NCBI RefSeq assembly: GCF_002803065.1
Contig: NZ_NNBL01000002.1
Location: 496,001-560,000, forward strand
Origin: Streptomyces sp. CB01635
GTDB lineage: Bacteria > Actinomycetota > Actinomycetes > Streptomycetales > Streptomycetaceae
Length of the DNA: 64,000 nt
Direction of reading: 5' to 3'
In this document: positions 26,295 through 35,233 of the stretch, one piece after another
Numbering within the stretch: position 1 is the first letter of the stretch
Layout of the letters: each line of letters opens with the position of its first letter
Notes under the pieces: model-generated
Seen by the model: only the letters and a program-made list of their open reading frames with translations
What the model was told of the DNA's origin: nothing
Database searches by the model: none
Made by a program: the position numbers and the translations under genes

Positions 26295-26945
26295 GTGACC
26301 GCACCGCTGACGCCACGACCCCAGCAACCCCAGCACGACCCCTGGCAGGCCTCCGGGCCCGCGGGTGCTGTGCCGTCGCACGCTCACGAGCACCAGGAGG
26401 ACGGGCCAGGGATGAGGACCGAGTTGCGGGAGGCCGCCGTCGTCACGGTCACGCTGGCCGTGTGCGGCCTGCTCCTGGGCGCGCTGTGGATGTGGCTCGC
26501 GCCGCACGTGCCGCTCGTCGCGGACGCGCAGGCCGTCTACCTCAAGGACACCGAGGGCGAGCAGGCCGTCGGCGTCGACGGGACGTTCACCCTGCTCGGC
26601 GTCGCGTTCGGCGTGGTCAGCGCGGTCGCCGTTTTCCTGTGGCGCAAGCGCGGCGGCGTACCGCTCGTCGTCGCCCTGGCCGTCGGCGGACTCCTCGGCG
26701 GGCTTCTCGCCTGGCGGTTCGGGGTCTGGCTCGGCCCGACACAGGACGTGGCGGCCCACGCCAAGGAGGTCGGCAAGGGCGTCACGTTCGACGCGCCGCT
26801 CGAACTCAAGGCGAAGGGCGCGCTCCTCGCCTGGCCGCTCGCCGCGATGATCGTCCATCTCGGCCTGACCGGCCTGTTCGGGCCCCGCGATCCCGACCCG
26901 TACCTCGACACCCACTACCCGCAGGACACCCCTCCGGCTCCCTGA
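26295..26945 (+). CDS. Integral membrane protein (DUF2567-like)
   Basis: A 216-residue membrane protein with a Pro/His-rich N-terminus of about 40 residues and four hydrophobic segments ([59 protein letters not shown] and ALLAWPLAAMIVHLGLTGLF). The extracytoplasmic loop containing VYLKDTEGEQAVGVDGTF recalls DUF2567-type actinobacterial proteins, a tentative match. GTG at 26295 has CACGAT at 26283-26288, a -10 box placed for a leaderless transcript separate from the ABC genes. It converges on the bL37 gene 9 bases later. Confidence 0.72.
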   Translation: MTAPLTPRPQQPQHDPWQASGPAGAVPSHAHEHQEDGPGMRTELREAAVVTVTLAVCGLLLGALWMWLAPHVPLVADAQAVYLKDTEGEQAVGVDGTFTLLGVAFGVVSAVAVFLWRKRGGVPLVVALAVGGLLGGLLAWRFGVWLGPTQDVAAHAKEVGKGVTFDAPLELKAKGALLAWPLAAMIVHLGLTGLFGPRDPDPYLDTHYPQDTPPAP

Positions 26946-26954
26946 GGGCGGCTC

Positions 26955-27029
26955 TCAGGCGGGCCTGCGCCCGTGATTGGCCTTGTGCTTCCTGACCCGC
27001 CACTTCCGCTTGCGCGTCCTCTTCGACAT
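26955..27029 (-). CDS. Small ribosomal protein bL37 (AURKAIP1/COX24-domain peptide)
   Basis: A 24-residue basic peptide, MSKRTRKRKWRVRKHKANHG then RRPA, matching the tiny actinobacterial large-subunit protein bL37 first recognised in mycobacterial ribosome structures and often annotated as an AURKAIP1/COX24 domain protein. Twelve residues are Arg or Lys, and the HKANHGRRP tail is typical. GAGG precedes the ATG by two bases only, inside a hairpin that also buries the start codon. Upstream frames remain open to 27290, but that extension is the reverse of the ybaK region and is not credible. It is easily missed by gene callers. Confidence 0.85.
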   Translation of the reverse strand: MSKRTRKRKWRVRKHKANHGRRPA

Positions 27030-27058
27030 GTCCTCGGTATTTAGCCGAGGACATGTCG
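27024..27058 (-). promoter_or_regulatory. Hairpin sequestering the bL37 start codon
   Basis: On the minus strand CGACATGTCCTCGG (27045-27058), the loop CTAAATA and CCGAGGACATGTCG (27024-27037) form a perfect 14-bp stem. The 3' arm contains the GAGG ribosome site and the ATG of bL37, so in this fold both are paired. TAAATA in the loop could alternatively act as a -10 box. Confidence 0.6.
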
Positions 27059-27105
27059 TGCGTCGAGAGGTGGCGGGGATTCCGGGTTGCCGGGGGTCGG
27101 CGGCG

Positions 27106-27615
27106 TCAGGTGCGGCCGATGGGGGCCAGGACCGCGGACGTGAGCGTCGCCAGGTCCGTGGGGGCCAGCTCCACCTCCAGGCCGCGGCGGCCCGCCGAGA
27201 CACAGATCGTGTCGTGCGCCCGCGCCGAGTCGTCCAGGACCGTACGCAGCTTCTTGCGCTGGCCCAGCGGGGAGATGCCGCCCCGAACATAGCCCGTGGT
27301 GCGCTCCGCCGCCGCCGGGTCGGCCATCGCGGCCCGCTTGCCGCCGACCGCAGTGGCCAGGGCCTTCAGGTCGAGCTGGCCGGCCACGGGCACGACGGCG
27401 ACGGTCAGCTCGCCGTCCACGTCGGCGACGAGCGTCTTGAACACCCGGTCGGGGGAGACACCCATCGCCTCCGCCGCCTCGTCCCCGTACGAGGGATGGG
27501 CCGGGTCGTGCTCGTACGCGTGCGTCGTGAAGGGTGTGCCCGCGGCGGTGAGCGCCACGGTCGCGGGAGTTCCCCCGGACTGCTGCTTCTTGGACTTCTT
27601 CGCCAACGTCCTCAT
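27106..27615 (-). CDS. ybaK: Cys-tRNA(Pro)/Cys-tRNA(Cys) deacylase YbaK
   Basis: A 169-residue YbaK/EbsC-family protein that hydrolyses mischarged Cys-tRNA-Pro in trans to prolyl-tRNA synthetase. Family features include HPSYGDEAAEAMGVSPDRVFKTLVADVDG with the catalytic-site Lys in FKTL, VVPVAGQLDLKALATAVGGK, and the GYVRGGISPLGQRKKL block. The N-terminus is basic (LAKKSKKQQ). It ends 48 bases before the bL37 hairpin and lies 27 bases downstream of the LON-domain gene, so the two may be cotranscribed. Confidence 0.93.
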   Translation of the reverse strand: MRTLAKKSKKQQSGGTPATVALTAAGTPFTTHAYEHDPAHPSYGDEAAEAMGVSPDRVFKTLVADVDGELTVAVVPVAGQLDLKALATAVGGKRAAMADPAAAERTTGYVRGGISPLGQRKKLRTVLDDSARAHDTICVSAGRRGLEVELAPTDLATLTSAVLAPIGRT

Positions 27616-27642
27616 GCCTTACGTCAGTCGGGACCGGCCACG

Positions 27643-28425
27643 TCAGTTGAGGCTGGTCGCCTGCCGGGTCAGGTCGCCGGCCGGCAAGGACGGCAGATTA
27701 CGGATGATCGCCGTCTCGGCGCGAAGGAGTTTCAGCTCGTCGCGCAGGCGCGACGCCGTGTCCGGGGCCTGGAGGAGGCGCTGCTTCGTCGGTACGTCGA
27801 GGACGGCCGCCGCGGCCACCAGGTACGACACGACGGACGGGTCGTCGGGCAGGTCGGCGCCCGTGGCCAGGGAGCGCTCACGGGCGCCCGCGAGCCGCTT
27901 CTGGTAGGAGCGGAAGGCGCGCAGCACGCCCTCGGCGAGGGCGCCCGCCTCGTCGCCCGGCTCCTCGGGCAGCTCCTCGACCTCGGCGGTCAGATAGGCG
28001 CCCGACGCGTCGACGGAGTGCACCTTCACGCGGGTCGTGCCGGTGGCGAGCACCTCGAAGCTGCCGTCGGCGCGCTCGCGGATCGTCGCGGCGTCGGCGA
28101 TGCAGCCCACGCCGTGCAGGGCCTTGATCGGGTCGTCGCCGAAGCCCGCGGCCGGGCCCGCCTCGGCGGCGGTCTTCGCCGCCTGGTCAGGCATGCCGGG
28201 GGCGCTGGGTGCGACCTCGTGGCCGTCGCGGATCGCCACGACGGCGAACCGCCGCGGCTCGTCGGAGTCGGTGGGGTCGCCGGAAGCCTCGGAACCCCCG
28301 GAGGAGGTCTTCAGCAGGTCGCGCATCATGGCGCGATAGCGCTCCTCGAACACGTTCAGCGGAAGCACGAGTCCCGGGAACAGCACCGAGTTGAGCGGAA
28401 AGAGCGGAAGCCGGACGGTGGTCAC
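27643..28425 (-). CDS. LON substrate-binding domain protein
   Basis: A 260-residue protein corresponding to the N-terminal domain of Lon protease without the AAA+ or protease parts. It opens VTTVRLPLFPLNSVLFPGLV, the LON-domain start, with NVFEERYRAMMRDLL and GVGCIADAATIRERADGSFE as further blocks. A low-complexity insertion lies near residues 43-60 and 77-95. GTG at 28425 is the start; TAGGCT on the minus strand (28434-28439) is 8 bases upstream, overlapping the stop of the previous gene, and may drive a leaderless message. Its role as a stand-alone LON domain is unknown. Confidence 0.88.
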   Translation of the reverse strand: MTTVRLPLFPLNSVLFPGLVLPLNVFEERYRAMMRDLLKTSSGGSEASGDPTDSDEPRRFAVVAIRDGHEVAPSAPGMPDQAAKTAAEAGPAAGFGDDPIKALHGVGCIADAATIRERADGSFEVLATGTTRVKVHSVDASGAYLTAEVEELPEEPGDEAGALAEGVLRAFRSYQKRLAGARERSLATGADLPDDPSVVSYLVAAAAVLDVPTKQRLLQAPDTASRLRDELKLLRAETAIIRNLPSLPAGDLTRQATSLN

Positions 28426-28436
28426 GACGGTCAAGC

Positions 28437-29468
28437 CTAATGGGAGCTGGAGGTGAGAGGTCCGCGACCGGTGTCGCGACCCCCGAGCGTGCGGGCCGCG
28501 GCGACCTCGATCCGTACCCCGTCGCGCAGTTCCAGGAACTGTCCGAGCGGGTCGTCCGAGATCCGGTCCCAGGGGAAAGACGTCGCGTACGGGCCGGTCA
28601 GGCGCAGCTGTTCCAGGGCGTCGGACCAGCGCTCCAGGCGGACCAGGACGTAGGTCAGGAGGTTGCGGACCTCGGCCGGCCAGGGGTCGTCGGCGAGGTA
28701 CTCGCGGGACAGGGCGCTCGCCAGGTCGGCGGCCTCGTCCAAGCGCTCGCGGGGCACCTTCGCGGCCGGTCCCGGGCCCTCCTCGCTCGTCAGGTACGCG
28801 AACGCGGCCCGCACCGGGAGCGCCTGCACCAGGGATCCCGGCAGGGCGTCCTGCGCCGCGCGCTCGGCGAAGTCGAAGCACTCGCGGTGCGAGCCGTACC
28901 AGGCGGCCGACAGGTACTGGAGCGCCGACACATGGCAGCCGTAGTGGTGCGGGGAACGGCGCACGGCCTCGGCCCAGAGCTTCTCGAAGACGGTGTGCGA
29001 GGCGTTCGTGCCGCGCGCGTGGTCGAGGGCGACCCGCCATGGCACCGGGTCGCCGGGGTCGCCCTCGGCGGCGGCGGTGATCAGCGGCGTGACCTCGCGC
29101 AGCAGCTCGGCGCGGGCGGGCGACTCCCAGCCGCGCGCGACTTCCAGCTCGGCCTTGACGAGGAGGGCGTCCGGGTCGTGGGGGGCCGCGAACCGCCAGT
29201 CGTCGAACCATTCGCCGCGCGATCTGGCGAAGGCGGCGAGCCGGGTGACGTAGCGGTCCCTGTTCTCCCACTCGCCGGCTTCGCGGGTGGCGGCCAGCAG
29301 TTTGGCGGCCGCCTCGTACTCGCCCCGGCCCGCGGCGACGAGCGCCGGCGCAAGGCGTTCGTCGGGGACGTCGAGGAGGACGTCGTCGTCGGGGGGCAGG
29401 CCGGCCGCGAGACCCGAGGTGTGGCGGACCATCCGCGCGGTGCGGATGAGGGCGCGCAGCAGTGCCAA
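28437..29468 (-). CDS. Hypothetical helical-repeat protein
   Basis: A 343-residue soluble protein rich in Ala, Leu, Arg and Glu with helical-hairpin periodicity (LAPALVAAGRGEYEAAAKLLAA, WESPARAELLREVTPLITAAA and LTYVLVRLERWSDALEQL), suggesting TPR-like repeats. I do not recognise a named family. The start is uncertain: no ATG or GTG fits; TTG at 29468 has GGGGAGCGG upstream, while TTG at 29555 gives a 372-residue version without a ribosome site. The conserved-looking part begins RALIRTARMVRHTSGL. It lies between the LON-domain gene and the large membrane-anchored gene on the same strand. Confidence 0.65.
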   Translation of the reverse strand: MALLRALIRTARMVRHTSGLAAGLPPDDDVLLDVPDERLAPALVAAGRGEYEAAAKLLAATREAGEWENRDRYVTRLAAFARSRGEWFDDWRFAAPHDPDALLVKAELEVARGWESPARAELLREVTPLITAAAEGDPGDPVPWRVALDHARGTNASHTVFEKLWAEAVRRSPHHYGCHVSALQYLSAAWYGSHRECFDFAERAAQDALPGSLVQALPVRAAFAYLTSEEGPGPAAKVPRERLDEAADLASALSREYLADDPWPAEVRNLLTYVLVRLERWSDALEQLRLTGPYATSFPWDRISDDPLGQFLELRDGVRIEVAAARTLGGRDTGRGPLTSSSH

Positions 29469-29574
29469 GGTGTGGACCCCGCTCCCCGTCGCTCGGTTGA
29501 TGGTTGCGCTGGGATGACGGCTGGAATGCGCCCATGGTTGCCCGCGGTCCGGCAAAAAATGCGAGGGGGCCCGG

Positions 29575-31149
29575 TCAGTTTCTGCGGAGCAGCCGGGTGG
29601 CCCCCGCGGCGACCGTCGTGGCGAGGATCCAGCCGAGCAGGATCAGCGCGGTCGCGGCCCACTGCCAGCCGCCCCGCAGCTGCCAGTAGCCGTCCTGACC
29701 CAGGTCGATGACCGGCAGGATGAGATCGAGCGAGAAGAGTGCCGGACTCCAGTTCGGCGACTCGCCCGGTTTGATGGCCGGATGTGACGAGTGGGAGAAG
29801 GCCAGCGTGCTCGCCGCCCACAGCACGGCCATCCACACCGCGGCCCGCCCCGGGCGGTACCCGTAGGCGACCGTCCAGTCCTGGATGTATCCCCAGATCT
29901 TCGCGGCGGGCGGCAGCGTCTCGCGGCGGCGGCGCTGCTTGGCGAGCAGCACCTCGCGCGCGTCGGCGTCCTCGCCGCTGTTGCGCAGCACGGCCGCGAG
30001 CTTCTCGTACGGCTCCGGGCTGTACTCCGGAGTCGCGGCCGACAGCCACTCCAGGCGCCGCGACAGCGGGAACGGGCCGGAGGGGATCAGGTTCTCGTAC
30101 GTGAAACCGCCCACGCGCAGACCGCCGGGGCCCGGCCAGCTCGCCGCCCTGTCGATGAGGTTGACGACCTTCGCGCCGGACAGGACGATCCGCCCGCGCT
30201 GCGGCCGCTCGCACAGGAAGCGCAGCTCGGGCGTCTGGATGCGGCGCAGCGACACCTCCTGGTCGTTCTCCAGATGGAAGCGCGCCTGGTCGAGGTCGAC
30301 GGCGTCGCCGAACCGGCCGTCGTCGAGCCGGACCCCGCCCTGGCACTCGAAGCGCTGCACGCGGGTGCCCTGGGCCGGTGTCGTGCCGCTGGTCTGGAGC
30401 GGATTGCCGACACCGGCGGGGGTCAGATACAGGGACCGCTCGACCGTCAGCTGCGGCGCGTTGAGCGCGCGGCGCCCGTACGCGTTGGAGAGCCGGCTGC
30501 CGCGCAGGCTGAGCGACACACCGATCTGCGCGCCGCGCAGGCTGAGCTCGCCGTGCGTCTCCAGCATCTCGGCCTGGAGGTCCTGGCCGACGGACATGCC
30601 GTCCGCCATGATCGACTTGCCGCGCCGGTCGCGGTACACGACGGCCTGGTTGAGCAGCAGGTCCGTGCCGATGTGGGCGTCGGTGAGGCGTACGCCGCTG
30701 TGGAAGCGGCAGCGCGGCAGATGCAGATCGCCCTCCGTGTGGACGCGGGCGCCCTCCAGGCGGGGGATCGAGCAGTCGACCAGGCGCAGGGTGGTGAACC
30801 TGGCCTCGGGAAGCAGGATCTCCTTCTCGAAGCGGCACTGCTTCATCTCGACGTACGGCACGACCCCGCCGCCCGCGACGTCGAGCACGTCGGTGATCTG
30901 TACGCCCTTGAGCTTGAGTGACGCGACACGCCCCGACAGCGCGGGCGGCCCGTCGAGCAGCAGCCAGGCCACGATCCGCGCCCGCACGCTGCGGCCGGGC
31001 CCCCAGGCGTGTCCGCCGTGCGGGTCGTCCACGTCCGGGTCGCCCGAGCTCAGGTCGTAGACACTGCCGTTGCGGAAGGCCTGCCACATGCCGATCTCGG
31101 CGCCCGTGAGACCGTCCGGCGGATCACCGATGCCGGTACCGTCGACCAC
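29575..31149 (-). CDS. Membrane-anchored pentapeptide-like protein (often called membrane-associated oxidoreductase)
   Basis: A 524-residue protein. Residues about 75-300 show repeating short strands (LSGRVASLKLKGVQITDVLD, TLRLVDCSIPRLEGARV and DLLLNQAVVYRDRRGKS), suggesting a parallel beta-helix. The C-terminal 130 residues contain three or four hydrophobic segments (AAVWMAVLWAASTLAF and ATALILLGWILATTVAAG), so the protein is membrane-bound with the helix on one side. I recall the annotation membrane-associated oxidoreductase for similar Streptomyces proteins, but no Rossmann or redox motif is visible here. GTG at 31149 has GGAGGAAGA upstream. It is divergent from hisD. Confidence 0.7.
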   Translation of the reverse strand: MVDGTGIGDPPDGLTGAEIGMWQAFRNGSVYDLSSGDPDVDDPHGGHAWGPGRSVRARIVAWLLLDGPPALSGRVASLKLKGVQITDVLDVAGGGVVPYVEMKQCRFEKEILLPEARFTTLRLVDCSIPRLEGARVHTEGDLHLPRCRFHSGVRLTDAHIGTDLLLNQAVVYRDRRGKSIMADGMSVGQDLQAEMLETHGELSLRGAQIGVSLSLRGSRLSNAYGRRALNAPQLTVERSLYLTPAGVGNPLQTSGTTPAQGTRVQRFECQGGVRLDDGRFGDAVDLDQARFHLENDQEVSLRRIQTPELRFLCERPQRGRIVLSGAKVVNLIDRAASWPGPGGLRVGGFTYENLIPSGPFPLSRRLEWLSAATPEYSPEPYEKLAAVLRNSGEDADAREVLLAKQRRRRETLPPAAKIWGYIQDWTVAYGYRPGRAAVWMAVLWAASTLAFSHSSHPAIKPGESPNWSPALFSLDLILPVIDLGQDGYWQLRGGWQWAATALILLGWILATTVAAGATRLLRRN

Positions 31150-31305
31150 GACTCGTCTTCCTCCCCGTAGACCCCCGGATTCTCACGGAGCCCCGCACGT
31201 CCCGGTACGGCTCCGCTACTCGCGGGTTTAGTACAACTGTTCATGCCCGCTGAGTGACGGGCTGAACGCTACTGGTGAAGGTCATCCTCCGGTCTCGCGC
31301 AGTGA

Positions 31306-31328
31306 TCCGTATCAGCCATTGATACGGA
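31306..31328. promoter_or_regulatory. Inverted repeat upstream of hisD
   Basis: TCCGTATCA (31306-31314) and TGATACGGA (31320-31328) form a perfect 9-bp dyad with a 5-base spacer, 39 bases before the hisD start and about 26 bases before a candidate -10 box (GAGAAT, 31354-31359). This is an operator-like position overlapping the -35 region of the his operon. Confidence 0.5.
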
Positions 31329-31366
31329 CGTCGGGCGCTGATGTGACGTCTGCGAGAATTGAGCAC

Positions 31367-32689
31367 GTGATCTCCCGAATCGATCTGCGCGGCGACGCCC
31401 TCCCCGAGGGCCCCGCACTGCGCGACCTGCTGCCCCGAGCCGACTTCGACGTTCAGGCCGCCCTCGAGAAGGTGCGTCCGATCTGCGAGGCCGTGCATCA
31501 TCGTGGCGACGCGGCGCTGATCGACTACGCGGAGCAGTTCGACGGCGTGAAGCTGGAGTCCGTACGGGTTCCCGCCAAGGCCCTCCAGGACGCCCTGGAG
31601 CAGCTCGACCCCGCCGTGCGCGCCGCCCTGGAGGAGTCGATCCGCCGGGCCCGCATCGTCCACCGCGAGCAGCGCCGCACCACCCACACCACGCAGGTCG
31701 TCCCCGGCGGCTCGGTCACCGAGAAGTGGGTGCCCGTCGAGCGCGTCGGCCTGTACGCGCCGGGCGGCCGCTCCGTCTACCCGTCCTCCGTGATCATGAA
31801 CGTGGTGCCCGCGCAGGAGGCCGGGGTCGAGTCGATCGCCCTCGCGTCCCCCGCCCAGGCCGAGTTCGGCGGACTGCCGCACCCGACGATCCTGGCCGCG
31901 TGTGCGCTGCTCGGCGTCGACGAGGTCTACGCCGCGGGCGGCGCCACGGCCGTCGCGATGTTCGCGTACGGCACCGAGTCCTGCCCCCCGGCGAACATGG
32001 TCACCGGACCCGGCAACATCTGGGTCGCCGCGGCCAAGCGCTACTTCACCGGTCTCATCGGCATCGACGCCGAGGCGGGCCCGACCGAGATCGCGGTCCT
32101 CGCGGACTCCACCGCCGACCCGGCGCACGTCGCGTCCGACCTGATCAGCCAGGCCGAGCACGACCCGCTCGCCGCCGCCGTCCTCGTCACCGACTCGGCC
32201 GAGCTCGCGGACGCCGTCGAGAAGGAGCTGGAGCCGCAGGTCGCGGCCACCAAGCACATCGACGACCGGATCCTCCCGGCCCTGCGCGGCAGGCAGTCCG
32301 CGATCGTCCTGGTCGACGGGGTCGACGAGGGCCTGCGCGTCGTCGACGCATACGGCGCCGAGCACCTGGAGATCCAGACCGCCGACGCCGCCGCGGTCGC
32401 CCAGCGCGTGAAGAACGCCGGCGCGATCTTCGTCGGCCCGTGGGCGCCGGTGTCCCTCGGCGACTACGCCGCGGGCTCCAACCACGTGCTGCCCACCGGC
32501 GGCTGCGCCTGCCACTCGTCCGGTCTGTCCGTCCAGTCCTTCCTGCGCGGCATCCACATCGTGGACTACACGCGCGACGCACTCGCCGACGTCGCCCACC
32601 ACGTGGTCACGCTCGCCGAGGCGGAGGACCTGCCCGCGCACGGCGCGGCGATCAAGGCAAGGTTCGAATGGAAGGTTCCCGGCCAGTGA
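31367..32689 (+). CDS. hisD: Histidinol dehydrogenase
   Basis: HisD performs the last two NAD-dependent oxidations of histidine synthesis, histidinol to histidine, in the cytoplasm. The 440-residue protein has the expected blocks [58 protein letters not shown] and [20 protein letters not shown], the last including zinc and substrate residues. GTG at 31367 follows GAGAAT by 7 bases, so the mRNA may be leaderless. The stop overlaps hisC by 4 bases (GTGA). It is the first gene of the his operon. Confidence 0.97.
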   Translation: MISRIDLRGDALPEGPALRDLLPRADFDVQAALEKVRPICEAVHHRGDAALIDYAEQFDGVKLESVRVPAKALQDALEQLDPAVRAALEESIRRARIVHREQRRTTHTTQVVPGGSVTEKWVPVERVGLYAPGGRSVYPSSVIMNVVPAQEAGVESIALASPAQAEFGGLPHPTILAACALLGVDEVYAAGGATAVAMFAYGTESCPPANMVTGPGNIWVAAAKRYFTGLIGIDAEAGPTEIAVLADSTADPAHVASDLISQAEHDPLAAAVLVTDSAELADAVEKELEPQVAATKHIDDRILPALRGRQSAIVLVDGVDEGLRVVDAYGAEHLEIQTADAAAVAQRVKNAGAIFVGPWAPVSLGDYAAGSNHVLPTGGCACHSSGLSVQSFLRGIHIVDYTRDALADVAHHVVTLAEAEDLPAHGAAIKARFEWKVPGQ

Positions 32690-33792
32690 CCGGCATCGAC
32701 GATCTGCCCGTACGGGACGAGCTGCGCGGCAAGTCCCCGTACGGCGCCCCCCAGCTCGACGTACCCGTACGCCTGAACACGAACGAGAACCCCTACCCGC
32801 TGCCCGAGCCGCTCGTCGAGCGGATCGCGGAGCGGGTCCGCGAGAGCGCCCGCGACCTCAACCGCTACCCCGACCGGGACGCGGTCCAGCTGCGCACCGA
32901 GCTCGCCGGCTATCTCACGCGCACCGGCGGCCACCACGTCGGCATCGAGAACGTCTGGGCCGCCAACGGCTCGAACGAGGTCATCCAGCAGCTCTTGCAG
33001 ACCTTCGGCGGCCCCGGCCGCAGCGCCATCGGCTTCGAGCCCTCGTACTCGATGCACGGCCTCATCGCGCGCGGCACCGGCACCGGCTGGATCTCCGGAC
33101 CGCGCAGCGCGGACTTCACCATCGACGTGGAAGCGTCCGTGCAGGCCATCGCGGAGAACCGCCCGGACGTCGTCTTCATCACGACGCCCAACAACCCCAC
33201 CGGCAGCGCGGTCCCGCCCGAGACGGTCCTCGCCCTGTACGAGGCCGCGCAGGCGGCCAAGCCGTCCATGGTCGTCGTCGACGAGGCCTACATCGAGTTC
33301 AGCCACGGGAATTCCCTTCTCCCGCTGCTCGAAGGCCGGCCGAACCTCGTCATCTCGCGCACCATGTCGAAGGCGTTCGGCGCGGCGGGCCTGCGCCTCG
33401 GCTACATGGCCGCCGCCCCCGCCGTGGTGGACGCCGTCCAGCTGGTGCGCCTGCCGTACCACCTGTCGGCCGTCACCCAGGCCACGGCGCTCGCCGCCCT
33501 CGAGCACACCGACACGCTCCTCAAGTACGTCGAGCAGCTCAAGGACGAGCGCGACCGCCTGGTGACCGAGCTGCGGGCGACGGGCTACGAAGTGACCGAC
33601 TCGGACGCCAACTTCGTGCAGTTCGGCCGATTCGACGACGCGCACGCGGTGTGGCAGCAGATCCTCGACCGGGGCGTCCTGGTCCGGGACAACGGCGTAC
33701 CCGGGTGGCTGCGTGTCTCCACGGGCACCCCGGACGAGAACGACGCGTTCCTCGATGCGGTACGCGCAATCAAGAAGGAGCGGAACGCATGA
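32686..33792 (+). CDS. hisC: Histidinol-phosphate aminotransferase
   Basis: A PLP-dependent class I/II aminotransferase, 368 residues, converting imidazole-acetol phosphate and glutamate to histidinol phosphate. It shows [20 protein letters not shown] at the N-terminus, [32 protein letters not shown] and the PLP-lysine segment [17 protein letters not shown]. The start at 32686 overlaps the hisD stop; an ATG 18 bases earlier is in frame. It overlaps hisB by 4 bases. Strict coupling points to equal synthesis of the His enzymes. Confidence 0.97.
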   Translation: MTGIDDLPVRDELRGKSPYGAPQLDVPVRLNTNENPYPLPEPLVERIAERVRESARDLNRYPDRDAVQLRTELAGYLTRTGGHHVGIENVWAANGSNEVIQQLLQTFGGPGRSAIGFEPSYSMHGLIARGTGTGWISGPRSADFTIDVEASVQAIAENRPDVVFITTPNNPTGSAVPPETVLALYEAAQAAKPSMVVVDEAYIEFSHGNSLLPLLEGRPNLVISRTMSKAFGAAGLRLGYMAAAPAVVDAVQLVRLPYHLSAVTQATALAALEHTDTLLKYVEQLKDERDRLVTELRATGYEVTDSDANFVQFGRFDDAHAVWQQILDRGVLVRDNGVPGWLRVSTGTPDENDAFLDAVRAIKKERNA

Positions 33793-34382
33793 GTCGCGTA
33801 GGCAGGGTGGAGCGGACCACCAAGGAGACCTCGGTCCTCGTCGAGATCGACCTCGACGGCACCGGCAAGGTCGAAGTCTCCACGGGCGTGGGCTTCTACG
33901 ACCACATGCTCGACCAGCTCGGCCGCCACGGCCTCTTCGACCTCACGGTCAAGACCGAGGGCGACCTGCACATCGACACGCACCACACCATCGAGGACAC
34001 CGCCCTCGCGCTCGGCGCCGCCTTCAAGCAGGCGCTCGGCGACAAGGTCGGCATCTACCGCTTCGGCAACTGCACCGTCCCGCTGGACGAGTCGCTCGCC
34101 CAGGTCACGGTCGACCTCTCCGGCCGCCCCTACCTGGTGCACACCGAGCCCGAGAACATGGCCCCCATGATCGGCTCGTACGACACGACGATGACCCGGC
34201 ACATCCTGGAGTCGTTCGTGGCGCAGGCCCAGATCGCGCTGCACGTCCACGTCCCGTACGGGCGCAACGCGCACCACATCGTGGAGTGCCAGTTCAAGGC
34301 GCTGGCCCGCGCGCTGCGTTACGCGTCCGAGCGCGACCCGCGCGCCGCGGGCATCCTTCCGTCCACGAAGGGCGCCCTCTAA
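33789..34382 (+). CDS. hisB: Imidazoleglycerol-phosphate dehydratase
   Basis: A monofunctional IGPD of 197 residues, without the N-terminal phosphatase domain of the enterobacterial enzyme. The two manganese-binding motifs are [14 protein letters not shown] and [15 protein letters not shown], and [14 protein letters not shown] precedes the first. The ATG overlaps the hisC stop (ATGA). The separate histidinol-phosphate phosphatase needed for this arrangement is not in the window. Confidence 0.97.
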   Translation: MSRVGRVERTTKETSVLVEIDLDGTGKVEVSTGVGFYDHMLDQLGRHGLFDLTVKTEGDLHIDTHHTIEDTALALGAAFKQALGDKVGIYRFGNCTVPLDESLAQVTVDLSGRPYLVHTEPENMAPMIGSYDTTMTRHILESFVAQAQIALHVHVPYGRNAHHIVECQFKALARALRYASERDPRAAGILPSTKGAL

Positions 34383-34385
34383 GCC

Positions 34386-34550
34386 ATGAACGGCCTCAAC
34401 ACCGTCCTCATCGTCGTCGGTCTCTTCCTGATCGGCGGCGTCATCTCCTTCGTCAAGCAGGGCTTGCCCAAGGGCCTGATCGCGCTGCTCTCCATCGCCG
34501 CGGCCATGTGCCTGGTCTCCGGCGTCCTGCGGCTCGACTACTGGAACTGA
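34386..34550 (+). CDS. Small membrane protein in the his operon, 54 residues
   Basis: This ORF reads [20 protein letters not shown], then [20 protein letters not shown], and ends in RLDYWN. It has two hydrophobic segments (residues about 5-21 and 30-48) joined by the basic turn VKQGLPKG, a helical hairpin. It starts 3 bases after the hisB stop and ends 20 bases before hisH, so it is almost certainly cotranscribed. I recall such a small hypothetical protein at this place in other Streptomyces his operons. No function is known; a role in membrane association or transport is only a guess. Confidence 0.75.
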   Translation: MNGLNTVLIVVGLFLIGGVISFVKQGLPKGLIALLSIAAAMCLVSGVLRLDYWN

Positions 34551-34570
34551 GGGGCAGGGAGCAGCCAGCC

Positions 34571-35233
34571 ATGACTTCAGCCAAGCCCGCCGGCACGGCC
34601 GGCAAGAAGGTCGTCGTCTTCGACTACGGGTTCGGCAACGTCCGCTCCGCCGAGCGGGCCCTGGCCCGCGCGGGCGCGGACGTCGAGATCACCCGCGACT
34701 TCGACACCGCACTCAACGCCGACGGCCTCCTCGTCCCCGGCGTCGGCGCCTTCGCCGCCTGCATGAAGGGCCTCAAGGAGGCGCGCGGCGACTGGATCAT
34801 CGACCGCCGCCTCGCCGGCGGCCGCCCCGTGATGGGCATCTGCGTCGGCATGCAGATCCTCTTCGCGCGCGGCATCGAGCACGGCGTCGAGGCCGAGGGC
34901 CTCGACGAGTGGCCCGGCACGGTCGAGCCCCTCAAGGCCGAGATCGTCCCGCACATGGGCTGGAACACGGTCCGCCCGCCGCAGGACACCGAGCTCTTCG
35001 CCGGTCTCGACAGCGACGCCCGCTTCTACTTCGTGCACTCCTACGCCGTGCAGCAGTGGGACTTCGAGGTCGGCAACGTCCACATGCGCCCGCCCAAGGT
35101 CACCTGGGCCACGCACGGCGAGCCGTTCATCGCCGCCGTCGAGAACGGCGCACTGTGGGCGACACAGTTCCACCCCGAGAAGTCCGGCGACGCCGGCGCC
35201 CAGCTCCTCACGAATTGGATCGGAACCCTCTGA
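34571..35233 (+). CDS. hisH: Imidazole glycerol phosphate synthase, glutaminase subunit
   Basis: HisH hydrolyses glutamine and channels ammonia to HisF. The 220-residue protein is a class I glutamine amidotransferase with the nucleophile Cys in [11 protein letters not shown] and the catalytic His/Glu in [28 protein letters not shown] and PHMGWNTV are family blocks. An N-terminal extension of about 12 residues ([12 protein letters not shown]) is typical for Streptomyces. The stop overlaps the priA start by one base (TGATG). Confidence 0.97.
   Translation: MTSAKPAGTAGKKVVVFDYGFGNVRSAERALARAGADVEITRDFDTALNADGLLVPGVGAFAACMKGLKEARGDWIIDRRLAGGRPVMGICVGMQILFARGIEHGVEAEGLDEWPGTVEPLKAEIVPHMGWNTVRPPQDTELFAGLDSDARFYFVHSYAVQQWDFEVGNVHMRPPKVTWATHGEPFIAAVENGALWATQFHPEKSGDAGAQLLTNWIGTL

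Noticed and set aside
26955..27290. 111-residue version of the bL37 frame
   Set aside because: The N-terminal 87 residues are Trp/Arg/Pro-rich antisense of the ybaK region; only the last 24 residues match bL37.
31150..31366. A his leader peptide for attenuation
   Set aside because: No run of His codons was found, and the -10 box next to the GTG suggests a leaderless hisD message.
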